From contig CM061094.1 of the NCBI GenBank assembly GCA_030770545.1, forward strand, positions 3,829,001-3,893,000: a stretch of 64,000 bases of DNA. Reading direction: 5' to 3'. Shown here in pieces: positions 1 to 11,400 of the stretch; the stretch's first letter is position 1; each line of letters opens with the position of its first letter. The translations under genes and the position numbers were made by a program. The stretch comes from Macropodus opercularis (taxonomy: Eukaryota; Chordata; Actinopteri; Anabantiformes; Osphronemidae). The notes under the pieces are model-generated. The model worked only from the letters and a program-made list of their open reading frames with translations, was not told the DNA's origin and searched no databases.

Positions 1-1265
1 GCTCCCAGTGTGTGATGCCAGGTTGGGGGTATAGTCCTGGCATTCTGGGACCCCCTGTCAATGTAAGTTTCCTTTTTTTTTTCATTGTAAGACAGAGAAT
101 GGTCCCAGTGTGTGATGCCAGGTCGAAGTAAAAATCCTGGCATTGTGGGACCCCCTGTCAATGTAACATATTGTATTACATTGTAAGGTAGGGAATGGTC
201 CAAGCGTGTTTTGCAGGTCTGAGGACAAATGCTGGCACTATTGGCCACCCTGTGACGGTAAGTCTTTATTAATTAATTTCTTCGCTTGATATTGCTCGAC
301 AGGAAATGGTCCCAGTGTGTGATACCAGGTCGAAGTAAAAATCCTGGCATTCTGGGACCCCCTGTCAATGTAACTTACTGTAAGTAAGACGGTAAGTCTT
401 TATTAATTAATTTGTCATAGTGGTGTCACTGATCATTTTTTAAGTATTTGGGCCACCCTGTCGGTGTTTATATTTAGTTTTAAATATATTTCAAAAATGC
501 ACAATTTAAAGTGGAGTATTCAAATGTTTTTCCATTTTTGCTTTGTCTAATTTACCAGTTCCCAGGGCTACGTTCCACGTCATTGCATGCCACGTAAATT
601 TTTATTTTGTGTATTACATTGTAAGGTAGGGAATGGTCCAAGCTTGTTTTGCAGGTCTGAGGACAAATGCTGGCACTATTGGCCACCCTGTGACGGTAAG
701 TCTTTATTAATTAATTTCTTCACTTGATATTGCTCGATAGGAAATGGTCCCAGTGTGTGATACCAGGTCGAAATAAAAATCCTGGCATTCTGGGACCCCC
801 TATCAATGTAAGTTTCCTTTGTTTTTCATTGTAAGATAGGGAATGGTCCCAGTGTGTGATGCCAGGTCAAACTGAAAATCCTGGCAATCTGGGACCCCCT
901 GTCAATGTAACTTACGGTAAGTAAGACCGTAAGTCTTTATTAATTAATTTCTTCACTTTATATTGCTCGATAGGAAATGGTCCCAGTGTGTGATGTCAGG
1001 TCGAAGTTTAAATCCTGGCATTCTGGGACCCCCTGTCAATGTAACATATTGTATTACATTGTAAGGTAGGGAATGGTCCAAGCTTGTTTTGCAGGTCTGA
1101 GGACAAATGCTGGCACTATTGGCCACCCTGTGACGGTAAGTCTTAATTAATTAATTTCTTCACTTTATATTGCTCGATAGGAAATGGTCCCAGTGTGTGA
1201 TACCAGGTCAAATTGCAAATCCTGGCGTTCTGGAACCCCCTATCAAAGTAAGTTTTTTTTTTTTT
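1..1265. repeat. Hairpin satellite block 0 (starts mid-unit)
   Basis: This is a tandem array of the roughly 100-bp inverted-repeat unit described at 3780-3860. It enters the window in the middle of a unit. It matches the stretch beginning near 10107, except that one hairpin present near 10515-10640 is missing here. A 185-bp piece of the first half of the U segment lies inside the block at 414-598. The block ends in a poly-T tract where U copy 1 starts. No coding function is seen. Confidence 0.9.
414..598. repeat. Embedded fragment of the U segment
   Basis: These 185 bases match part of the first half of the U segment (compare about 1492-1676) but stop just before the CTCF-like site. Satellite spacer sequence resumes directly after it. 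The same fragment, of the same length, occurs at 10653-10837 and 14996-15180, so it belongs to the higher-order unit and was copied with it. Confidence 0.85.
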
Positions 1266-1693
1266 CATTGCCATTCAGTGAATGGTCCATTGCTTATTAA
1301 CATATTTCCAAGCAAGTCCTGTAAGTGAAACACGGGCGACAGCTGTTGTGCCTTAGCTTCATTATATGGTTGATGTGGTGATTGTGGGCTGACGTAGCGG
1401 CCTGTTTTGTGGCTCTGCATCACAGCGGAAACATGCAGTCACAGCAACGGCAGTATTTTGTTGTCATGTACTCATGCTGTTTTGTGGTCATAGTGGTGTC
1501 ACTGATCATTTTTTAAGTATTTGGGCCACCCTGTCGGTGTTTATATTTAGTTTTAAATATATTTCAAAAATGCACAATTTAAAGTGGAATATTCAAATGT
1601 TTTTCCATTTTTACTTTGTCTAATTTACCAGTTCCCAGGGCTACGCTCCACGTCATTGCATGCCACGTAAACTAAATGCACGACTCGTAGCTG

Positions 1694-1707
1694 CCGCTAG
1701 GGGGCGG
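1694..1707 (+). promoter_or_regulatory. CTCF-like binding motif in the U segment
   Basis: The 14 bases CCGCTAGGGGGCGG closely match the core of the vertebrate CTCF motif (CCRCYAGRGGGCGS-like). The motif is preserved in every complete U copy: 7590-7603, 11933-11946, 16276-16289, 20045-20058, 25116-25129, 39627-39640, 49414-49427 and 56013-56026, always in the same orientation. It lies about 100 bases upstream of the candidate first splice donor. Binding is not shown by sequence. The match is by eye, not by a scored matrix. Confidence 0.6.
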
Positions 1708-1809
1708 ACTGGTCGTTTGTACTGGGATGTCGGGAGGAGCCAAAGAAGAGACGGACGTAGAGCGGTCAGGGCAACTGTGGCGGGACGATAAAGTACATCA
1801 TCTTCCGCA

Positions 1810-1904
1810 GTGAGTATGGACTCAGGATCGGATTTATCACAGTGTGCCAGCATTGTCTTATGATTATTATCCATATAATCGAAAATGTATTTTATCCTCC
1901 TCAG
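1810..1904 (+). other. Candidate 95-nt intron in U copy 1
   Basis: GTGAGT at 1810-1815 is a near-consensus donor. TTTTATCCTCCTCAG ending at 1904 is a pyrimidine-rich acceptor 95 bases downstream, a normal intron length for fish. The pair recurs in all complete U copies. It suggests that U starts a spliced, probably non-coding, plus-strand transcript. No transcript evidence is available. Confidence 0.4.
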
Positions 1905-2937
1905 GGTGCTATGTTTACTAAGTTTAGTTTGCTTAGTAACGGTAACCAGGTAGCATTAGCATTTAGCGTTAGACCGACATGACATTAGCCAACTTGCAGA
2001 GGTAATTTTCTGCCGTTTTTAATCCCGGGAAAGTTGTTTGGGTCGTTGATTGAAGAGGGAATATAGAGCAGTAACGCTAGAACACTTTAGATGTGTGTAT
2101 TTTGCTGTGAGCACCTTTTTCAGTGAAGTAACTATGCTAATATTGTTCCTGTAAAAGACAATAGGTAACATTTAACATGTTTTCTAAAGAAGTTAGTGAA
2201 GATTGGACGAAACCTGTTGTGCCTTCGCTTCAGTATATGGTTGATTTGGTGATTGTGGGCTGACATGCAGTTACAGAAACGAGAGTGTTTTGTTGTCATG
2301 TACACATGCTGTTTTGTGGGCATATTTAAACTGAGGTCACTGATTGTTGAACATTTGGGGCACCCTGTCAATATTTGTATTTCTTTTTTAGTATATTTTA
2401 GAAATACATATCTTTAATTGCAATGTTCGAATGTTTTTCCATTTAGTTTTTTCTAATTTGCCAGTTCCCAGTGCTACGCTCCTCGTCATTGCATGCTATG
2501 CAAACTACATGCATGGCTCTTTGCTCCCGCTATGAGGCAGACTGCTCTTTGGTTTTGCCCGACATCCCAGGAAAAAAGACAGCATTTGTGAAGGTATGTC
2601 TTTATTTCTTAATTCCTTCACTTTATATTGCACGATAGGAAATGGTCCCAGTGTGTGATGCCAGGTCGAAATAAAAATCCTGGTATTCTGGGACCCCCTA
2701 TCAATGTAAGGTTATTGTTTTTTATTTTTATTTTGTGTATTGCATTGTAAGAAAGGGAATGGTCCCAGTGTGTGATGCCAGGTTGGGGGTATAGTCCTGG
2801 CATTCTGGGACACCCTGTCAATGTAAGTTTCCTTTTTTTTTTCATTGTAAGACAGTGAACGGTCCCAGTGTGTGATACCAGGTCGAAATAAAAATCCTGG
2901 CATTCTGGGACCCCCTGTCAATGTAACACATTGTGGT

Positions 2938-3005
2938 GGGGAATGGTCCAAGCGTGTTTTGCAGGTCTGAGGACAAATGCTGGCACTATTGGCCACCCTG
3001 TGACG
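2938..3005. repeat. Example of the variant hairpin unit
   Basis: This second unit class keeps the architecture of the main hairpin with altered arms. Pairing runs AGGG with CCCT, GG-CCAA with TTGGCC, and TGC-AG with CTGGCA around the loop region GTCTGAGGACAAATG. It is usually preceded by a spacer starting GTAACA and ending GGTAG or GGTGG. It is followed by a 45-nt spacer starting GTAAGTCTTTATTAA and ending CGATAG. It alternates with main-type hairpins throughout the array. Confidence 0.75.
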
Positions 3006-3779
3006 GTAAGTCTTTATTAATTAATTCCTTCACTTGATATTGCTCGATAGGAAATGGTCCCAGTGTGTGATACCAGGTCGAAATAAAAATCCTGGTATTC
3101 TAGGACCCCCTATCAATGTAAGGTTATTTGGTTCTTTTAATTTTGTGTATTGTATTGTAAGACAGGGAATGGTCCCAGTGTTTGATGCCAGGTTGGGGGT
3201 ATAGTCCTGGCATTCTGGGACACCCTGTCAATGTAAGTTTCCTTTTTTTTTTCATTGTAAGACAGAGAATGGTCCCAGTGTGTGATTCCAGGTCAAACTG
3301 AAAATCCTGGCATTCTGGGACCCCCTGTTAATGTAACACATTGTATTACATTGTAAGGTAGGGAATGGTCCAAGCTTGTTTTGCAGGTCTGAGGACAAAT
3401 GCTGGCACTATTGGCCACCTTGTGACGGTAAGTCTTTATTAATTTCTTCACTTGATATTGCTCGATAGGGAATGGTCCCAGTGTGTGATGCCAGGTCGAA
3501 ATAAAAATCCTGGCATTCTGGGACCCCCTGTCAATGTAACATATTGTATTACATTGTAGGGTAGGGAATGGTCCAAGCGTGTTTTGCAGGTCTGAGGACA
3601 AATGCTGGCACTATTGGCCACCCTGTGACGGTAAGTCTTTATTAATTAATTTCTTCACTTGATATTGCTCGATAGGAAATGGTCCCAGTGTGTGATACCA
3701 GGTCGAAATACAATTCCTGGTATTCTGGGACCCCCTATCAATGTAAGGTTATTGTTTTTTGTTTTTATTTTGTGTATTG

Positions 3780-3860
3780 CATTGTAAGACAGGGAATGGT
3801 CCCAGTGTGTGATGCCAGGTTGGGGGTATAGTCCTGGCATTCTGGGACACCCTGTCAATG
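3780..3860. repeat. Example of the main hairpin unit (81 nt)
   Basis: The 5' arm reads CATTG, GACAGGG, GGTCCCAG, ATGCCAGG, separated by short unpaired TAA, AAT and TGTGTG. After a 13-nt loop the 3' arm reads CCTGGCAT, CTGGGAC, CCCTGTC, AATG, the reverse complement of the 5' arm apart from the short bulges. The predicted stem therefore has about 27 pairs. Loops come in a few fixed sequences of the same length, for example TTGGGGGTATAGT, TCGAAATAAAAAT, TCGAAGTTTAAAT and TCAAACTGAAAAT. Some units carry ATACCAGG with CCTGGTAT in place of ATGCCAGG with CCTGGCAT, so pairing is kept. Folding is inferred by eye. Confidence 0.85.
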
Positions 3861-6800
3861 TAAGTTTCCTTTTTTTTTTCATTGTAAGACAGTGAATGGT
3901 CCCAGTGTGTGATACCAGGTCGAAATAAAAATCCTGGCATTCTGGGACCCCCTGTCAATGTAACACATTGTGGTGGGGAATGGTCCAAGCGTGTTTTGCA
4001 GGTCTGAGGACAAATGCTGGCACTATTGGCCACCCTGTGACGGTAAGTCTTTATTATTTAATTTCTTCACTTTATGTTGCTCGATAGGAAATGGTCCCAG
4101 TGTGTGATACCAGGTGGAAATTAAAATCCTGGTATTTTTGGACCCCCTATCAATGTAAGGTTATTGTTTTTTATTTTTATTTTGTGTATTACATTGTAAG
4201 GTAGGGAATGGTCCCAGTGTGTGATACCAGGTCGAAATAAAAATCCTGGCATTCTGGGACCCCCTATCAATGTAAGTTTCCTTTGTTTTTCATTGTAAGA
4301 CAGAGAATGGTCCCAGTGTGTGATGCCAGGTCAAACTGAAAATCCTGGCAATCTGGGACCCCCTGTCAATGTAACTTACGGTAAGTAAGACCGTAAGTCT
4401 TTATTAATTAATTTCTTCACTTTATATTGCTCGATAGGAAATGGTCCCAGTGTGTGATGTCAGGTCGAAGTTTAAATCCTGGCATTCTGGGACTCCCTGT
4501 CAATGTAACATATTGTATTACATTGTAAGACAGTGAATGGTCCCAGTGTGTGATGCTAAGTCAAACTGCAAATCCTGGAATTCTGGGACCCCCTGTCAAT
4601 GTAACATATTGTATTACATTGTAAGGTGGGGAATGGTCCAAGCGTATTTTGCAGGTCTGAGGACAAATGCTGGCACTATTGGCCACGCTGTGACGGTAAG
4701 TCTTTATTAATTAATTTCTTCACTTGATATTGCTCGATAGGAAATGGTCCCAGTGTGTGATACCAGGTCGAAGTAAAAATCCTGGCATTCTGGGACCCCC
4801 TATCAATGTAAGGTTATTGTTTATTATTTTTATTTTGTGTATTGCATTGTAAGACAGAGAATGGTCCCAGTGTGTGATGCCAGGTCAAACTGAAAATCCT
4901 GGCATTCTGGGACCCCCTGTCAATGTAACACATTGTGGTGGGGAATGGTCCAAGCGTGTTTTGCAGGTCTGAGGACAAATGCTGGCACTATTGGCCACCC
5001 TGTGACGGTAAGTCTTTATTAATTAATTTCATCACTTGATATTGCTCGATAGGAAATGGTCCCAGTGTGTGATGCCAGGTCGAAATAAAAATCCTGGCAT
5101 TCTGGGACCCCCTGTCAATGTAACATATTGTATTACATTGTAGGGTAGGGAATGGTCCAAGCGTGTTTTGCAGGTCTGAGGACAAATGCTGGCACTATTG
5201 GCCACCCTGTGACGGTAAGTCTTTATTAATTAATTTCTTCACTTGATATTGCTCGATAGGAAATGGTCCCAGTGTGTGATACCAGGTCGAAATACAATTC
5301 CTGGTATTCTGGGACCCCCTATCAATGTAAGGTTATTGTTTTTTGTTTTTATTTTGTGTATTGCATTGTAAGACAGGGAATGGTCCCAGTGTGTGATGCC
5401 AGGTTGGGGGTATAGTCCTGGCATTCTGGGACACCCTGTCAATGTAAGTTTCCTTTTTTTTTTCATTGTAAGACAGTGAATGGTCCCAGTGTGTGATACC
5501 AGGTCGAAATAAAAATCCTGGCATTCTGGGACCCCCTGTCAATGTAACACATTGTGGTGGGGAATGGTCCAAGCGTGTTTTGCAGGTCTGAGGACAAATG
5601 CTGGCACTATTGGCCACCCTGTGACGGTAAGTCTTTATTATTTAATTTCTTCACTTTATGTTGCTCGATAGGAAATGGTCCCAGTGTGTGATACCAGGTG
5701 GAAATTAAAATCCTGGTATTTTTGGACCCCCTATCAATGTAAGGTTATTGTTTTTTATTTTTATTTTGTGTATTACATTGTAAGGTAGGGAATGGTCCCA
5801 GTGTGTGATACCAGGTCGAAATAAAAATCCTGGCATTCTGGGACCCCCTATCAATGTAAGTTTCCTTTGTTTTTCATTGTAAGACAGAGAATGGTCCCAG
5901 TGTGTGATGCCAGGTCAAACTGAAAATCCTGGCAATCTGGGACCCCCTGTCAATGTAACTTACGGTAAGTAAGACCGTAAGTCTTTATTAATTAATTTCT
6001 TCACTTTATATTGCTCGATAGGAAATGGTCCCAGTGTGTGATGTCAGGTCGAAGTTTAAATCCTGGCATTCTGGGACTCCCTGTCAATGTAACATATTGT
6101 ATTACATTGTAAGACAGTGAATGGTCCCAGTGTGTGATGCTAAGTCAAACTGCAAATCCTGGAATTCTGGGACCCCCTGTCAATGTAACATATTGTATTA
6201 CATTGTAAGGTGGGGAATGGTCCAAGCGTATTTTGCAGGTCTGAGGACAAATGCTGGCACTATTGGCCACGCTGTGACGGTAAGTCTTTATTAATTAATT
6301 TCTTCACTTGATATTGCTCGATAGGAAATGGTCCCAGTGTGTGATACCAGGTCGAAGTAAAAATCCTGGCATTCTGGGACCCCCTATCAATGTAAGGTTA
6401 TTGTTTATTATTTTTATTTTGTGTATTGCATTGTAAGACAGAGAATGGTCCCAGTGTGTGATGCCAGGTCAAACTGAAAATCCTGGCATTCTGGGACCCC
6501 CTGTCAATGTAACACATTGTGGTGGGGAATGGTCCAAGCGTGTTTTGCAGGTCTGAGGACAAATGCTGGCACTATTGGCCACCCTGTGACGGTAAGTCTT
6601 TATTAATTAATTTCATCACTTGATATTGCTCGATAGGAAATGGTCCCAGTGTGTGATACCAGGTCGAAATAAAAATCCTGGCATTCTGGGACCCCCTATC
6701 AATGTAAGTTTCCTTTGTTTTTCATTGTAAGATAGGGAATGGTCCCAGTGTGTGATGCCAGGTCAAACTGAAAATCCTGGCAATCTGGGACCCCCTGTCA

Positions 6801-7161
6801 ATGTAACTTACGGTAAGTAAGACCGTAAGTCTTTATTAATTAATTTCTTCACTTTATATTGCTCGATAGGAAATGGTCCCAGTGTGTGATGTCAGGTCGA
6901 AGTTTAAATCCTGGCATTCTGGGACCCCCTGTCAATGTAACATATTGTATTACATTGTAAGGTAGGGAATGGTCCAAGCTTGTTTTGCAGGTCTGAGGAC
7001 AAATGCTGGCACTATTGGCCACCCTGTGACGGTAAGTCTTAATTAATTAATTTCTTCACTTTATATTGCTCGATAGGAAATGGTCCCAGTGTGTGATACC
7101 AGGTCAAATTGCAAATCCTGGCGTTCTGGAACCCCCTATCAAAGTAAGTTTTTTTTTTTTT

Positions 7162-8489
7162 CATTGCCATTCAGTGAATGGTCCATTGCTTATTAACATA
7201 TTTCCAAGCAAGTCCTGTAAGTGAAACACGGGCGACAGCTGTTGTGCCTTAGCTTCATTATATGGTTGATGTGGTGATTGTGGGCTGACGTAGCGGCCTG
7301 TTTTGTGGCTCTGCATCACAGCGGAAACATGCAGTCACAGCAACGGCAGTATTTTGTTGTCATGTACTCATGCTGTTTTGTGGTCATAGTGGTGTCACTG
7401 ATCATTTTTTAAGTATTTGGGCCACCCTGTCGGTGTTTATATTTAGTTTTAAATATATTTCAAAAATGCACAATTTAAAGTGGAATATTCAAATGTTTTT
7501 CCATTTTTACTTTGTCTAATTTACCAGTTCCCAGGGCTACGCTCCACGTCATTGCATGCCACGTAAACTAAATGCACGACTCGTAGCTGCCGCTAGGGGG
7601 CGGACTGGTCGTTTGTACTGGGATGTCGGGAGGAGCCAAAGAAGAGACGGACGTAGAGCGGTCAGGGCAACTGTGGCGGGACGATAAAGTACATCATCTT
7701 CCGCAGTGAGTATGGACTCAGGATCGGATTTATCACAGTGTGCCAGCATTGTCTTATGATTATTATCCATATAATCGAAAATGTATTTTATCCTCCTCAG
7801 GGTGCTATGTTTACTAAGTTTAGTTTGCTTAGTAACGGTAACCAGGTAGCATTAGCATTTAGCGTTAGACCGACATGACATTAGCCAACTTGCAGAGGTA
7901 ATTTTCTGCCGTTTTTAATCCCGGGAAAGTTGTTTGGGTCGTTGATTGAAGAGGGAATATAGAGCAGTAACGCTAGAACACTTTAGATGTGTGTATTTTG
8001 CTGTGAGCACCTTTTTCAGTGAAGTAACTATGCTAATATTGTTCCTGTAAAAGACAATAGGTAACATTTAACATGTTTTCTAAAGAAGTTAGTGAAGATT
8101 GGACGAAACCTGTTGTGCCTTCGCTTCAGTATATGGTTGATTTGGTGATTGTGGGCTGACATGCAGTTACAGAAACGAGAGTGTTTTGTTGTCATGTACA
8201 CATGCTGTTTTGTGGGCATATTTAAACTGAGGTCACTGATTGTTGAACATTTGGGGCACCCTGTCAATATTTGTATTTCTTTTTTAGTATATTTTAGAAA
8301 TACATATCTTTAATTGCAATGTTCGAATGTTTTTCCATTTAGTTTTTTCTAATTTGCCAGTTCTCAGTGCTACGCTCCTCGTCATTGCATGCTATGCAAA
8401 CTACATGCATGGCTCTTTGCTCCCGCTATGAGGCAGACTGCTCTTTGGTTTTGCCCGACATCCCAGGAAAAAAGACAGCATTTGTGAAG
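7162..8489. repeat. U segment, copy 2
   Basis: This is the same 1,328-bp layout as copy 1, exactly 5,896 bp further on. The few differences include TTCTCAGTGC in place of TTCCCAGTGC near 8361. The CTCF-like motif is at 7590-7603. Copies 2, 3 and 4 are spaced exactly 4,343 bp apart. Confidence 0.85.
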
Positions 8490-11400
8490 GTATGTCTTTA
8501 TTTCTTAATTCCTTCACTTTATATTGCACGATAGGAAATGGTCCCAGTGTGTGATGCCAGGTCGAAATAAAAATCCTGGTATTCTGGGACCCCCTATCAA
8601 TGTAAGGTTATTGTTTTTTATTTTTATTTTGTGTATTGCATTGTAAGAAAGGGAATGGTCCCAGTGTGTGATGCCAGGTTGGGGGTATAGTCCTGGCATT
8701 CTGGGACACCCTGTCAATGTAAGTTTCCTTTTTTTTTTCATTGTAAGACAGTGAACGGTCCCAGTGTGTGATACCAGGTCGAAATAAAAATCCTGGCATT
8801 CTGGGACCCCCTGTCAATGTAACACATTGTGGTGGGGAATGGTCCAAGCGTGTTTTGCAGGTCTGAGGACAAATGCTGGCACTATTGGCCACGCTGTGAC
8901 GGTAAGTCTTTATTAATTAATTCCTTCACTTGATATTGCTCGATAGGAAATGGTCCCAGTGTGTGATACCAGGTCGAAATAAAAATCCTGGTATTCTAGG
9001 ACCCCCTATCAATGTAAGGTTATTTGGTTCTTTTAATTTTGTGTATTGTATTGTAAGACAGGGAATGGTCCCAGTGTTTGATGCCAGGTTGGGGGTATAG
9101 TCCTGGCATTCTGGGACACCCTGTCAATGTAAGTTTCCTTTTTTTTTTCATTGTAAGACAGAGAATGGTCCCAGTGTGTGATTCCAGGTCAAACTGAAAA
9201 TCCTGGCATTCTGGGACCCCCTGTTAATGTAACACATTGTATTACATTGTAAGGTAGGGAATGGTCCAAGCTTGTTTTGCAGGTCTGAGGACAAATGCTG
9301 GCACTATTGGCCACCTTGTGACGGTAAGTCTTTATTAATTTCTTCACTTGATATTGCTCGATAGGGAATGGTCCCAGTGTGTGATGCCAGGTCGAAATAA
9401 AAATCCTGGCATTCTGGGACCCCCTGTCAATGTAACATATTGTATTACATTGTAGGGTAGGGAATGGTCCAAGCGTGTTTTGCAGGTCTGAGGACAAATG
9501 CTGGCACTATTGGCCACCCTGTGACGGTAAGTCTTTATTAATTAATTTCTTCACTTGATATTGCTCGATAGGAAATGGTCCCAGTGTGTGATACCAGGTC
9601 GAAATACAATTCCTGGTATTCTGGGACCCCCTATCAATGTAAGGTTATTGTTTTTTGTTTTTATTTTGTGTATTGCATTGTAAGACAGGGAATGGTCCCA
9701 GTGTGTGATGCCAGGTTGGGGGTATAGTCCTGGCATTCTGGGACACCCTGTCAATGTAAGTTTCCTTTTTTTTTTCATTGTAAGACAGTGAATGGTCCCA
9801 GTGTGTGATACCAGGTCGAAATAAAAATCCTGGCATTCTGGGACCCCCTGTCAATGTAACACATTGTGGTGGGGAATGGTCCAAGCGTGTTTTGCAGGTC
9901 TGAGGACAAATGCTGGCACTATTGGCCACGCTGTGACGGTAAGTCTTTATTAATTAATTTCTTCACTTGATATTGCTCGATAGAAAATGGTCCCAGTGTG
10001 TGATGCCAGGTCGAAATAAAAATCCTGGTATTCTTGGACCCCCTATCAATGTATGGTTATTGTTTTTCATTTTTATTTTGTGTATTACATTGTAAGACAG
10101 GGAACGCTCCCAGTGTGTGATGCCAGGTTGGGGGTATAGTCCTGGCATTCTGGGACCCCCTGTCAATGTAAGTTTCCTTTTTTTTTTCATTGTAAGACAG
10201 AGAATGGTCCCAGTGTGTGATGCCAGGTCGAAGTAAAAATCCTGGCATTGTGGGACCCCCTGTCAATGTAACATATTGTATTACATTGTAAGGTAGGGAA
10301 TGGTCCAAGCGTGTTTTGCAGGTCTGAGGACAAATGCTGGCACTATTGGCCACCCTGTGACGGTAAGTCTTTATTAATTAATTTCTTCGCTTGATATTGC
10401 TCGACAGGAAATGGTCCCAGTGTGTGATACCAGGTCGAAGTAAAAATCCTGGCATTCTGGGACCCCCTGTCAATGTAACTTACTGTAAGTAAGACGGTAA
10501 GTCTTTATTAATTAATTTCTTCACTTTATATTGCTCGATATGAAATGGTCCCAGTGTGTAATGCCAGGTTGAAGTTTAAATCCTCACATTCTGGGACTCC
10601 CTGTCAATGCAACTTACGATAAGTAAGACGGTAAGTCTTTATTAATTAATTTGTCATAGTGGTGTCACTGATCATTTTTTAAGTATTTGGGCCACCCTGT
10701 CGGTGTTTATATTTAGTTTTAAATATATTTCAAAAATGCACAATTTAAAGTGGAGTATTCAAATGTTTTTCCATTTTTGCTTTGTCTAATTTACCAGTTC
10801 CCAGGGCTACGTTCCACGTCATTGCATGCCACGTAAATTTTTATTTTGTGTATTACATTGTAAGGTAGGGAATGGTCCAAGCTTGTTTTGCAGGTCTGAG
10901 GACAAATGCTGGCACTATTGGCCACCCTGTGACGGTAAGTCTTTATTAATTAATTTCTTCACTTGATATTGCTCGATAGGAAATGGTCCCAGTGTGTGAT
11001 ACCAGGTCGAAATAAAAATCCTGGCATTCTGGGACCCCCTATCAATGTAAGTTTCCTTTGTTTTTCATTGTAAGATAGGGAATGGTCCCAGTGTGTGATG
11101 CCAGGTCAAACTGAAAATCCTGGCAATCTGGGACCCCCTGTCAATGTAACTTACGGTAAGTAAGACCGTAAGTCTTTATTAATTAATTTCTTCACTTTAT
11201 ATTGCTCGATAGGAAATGGTCCCAGTGTGTGATGTCAGGTCGAAGTTTAAATCCTGGCATTCTGGGACCCCCTGTCAATGTAACATATTGTATTACATTG
11301 TAAGGTAGGGAATGGTCCAAGCTTGTTTTGCAGGTCTGAGGACAAATGCTGGCACTATTGGCCACCCTGTGACGGTAAGTCTTAATTAATTAATTTCTTC

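Larger units (their letters stand above)
1266..2593. repeat. U segment, copy 1 (non-hairpin part of the higher-order repeat)
   Basis: This 1.33-kb segment separates hairpin blocks. It consists of two diverged tandem halves, about 1345-1735 and about 2215-2560. Both contain the same run of landmarks: a GTTGTGCCTT region, TATATGGTTGAT-like text, CATGCTGTTTTGTGG, GGCACCCTGTC-like text, TTTTTCCATTT and CCAGTTCCCAG. The first half holds a CTCF-like motif at 1694-1707, and the second half a weaker version at 2527-2540. Between them are candidate splice sites: donor GTGAGT at 1810 to acceptor TCCTCAG ending 1904, and donor GTAATT at 2002 to acceptor TTTTTCAG ending 2123. The segment ends in AAG before GTATGT at 2594. 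No long reading frame exists on either strand. A promoter with non-coding exons is an inference. Confidence 0.85.
2594..7161. repeat. Hairpin satellite block 1, with internal 1,584-bp duplication
   Basis: This is a long run of roughly 100-bp hairpin units. Within it, a 1,584-bp stretch beginning near 3477 is repeated in tandem from near 5061 to about 6644. The two copies match almost base for base, including rare variants such as TATTTTTGGACC and the GCTAAGTC arm change. The run starts after the AAG that ends U copy 1 and ends in the poly-T before U copy 2. The roughly 60-100-residue minus-strand reading frames here are by-products of the repeat. Confidence 0.9.

Noticed and set aside
1653..2371. 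73- and 79-codon minus-strand frames in every U copy
   Set aside because: They lack known motifs. Their preservation follows from the near-identity of the U copies, and the first covers the CTCF-like site and splice-like signals on the other strand.
2618..5617. Many repeated minus-strand frames of 65-102 codons with the words GPRMPGF and GITHWDH
   Set aside because: They recur with the satellite period, overlap in different frames, read through both hairpin arms and spacers, and change frame between copies. They are by-products of the repeat, not genes.
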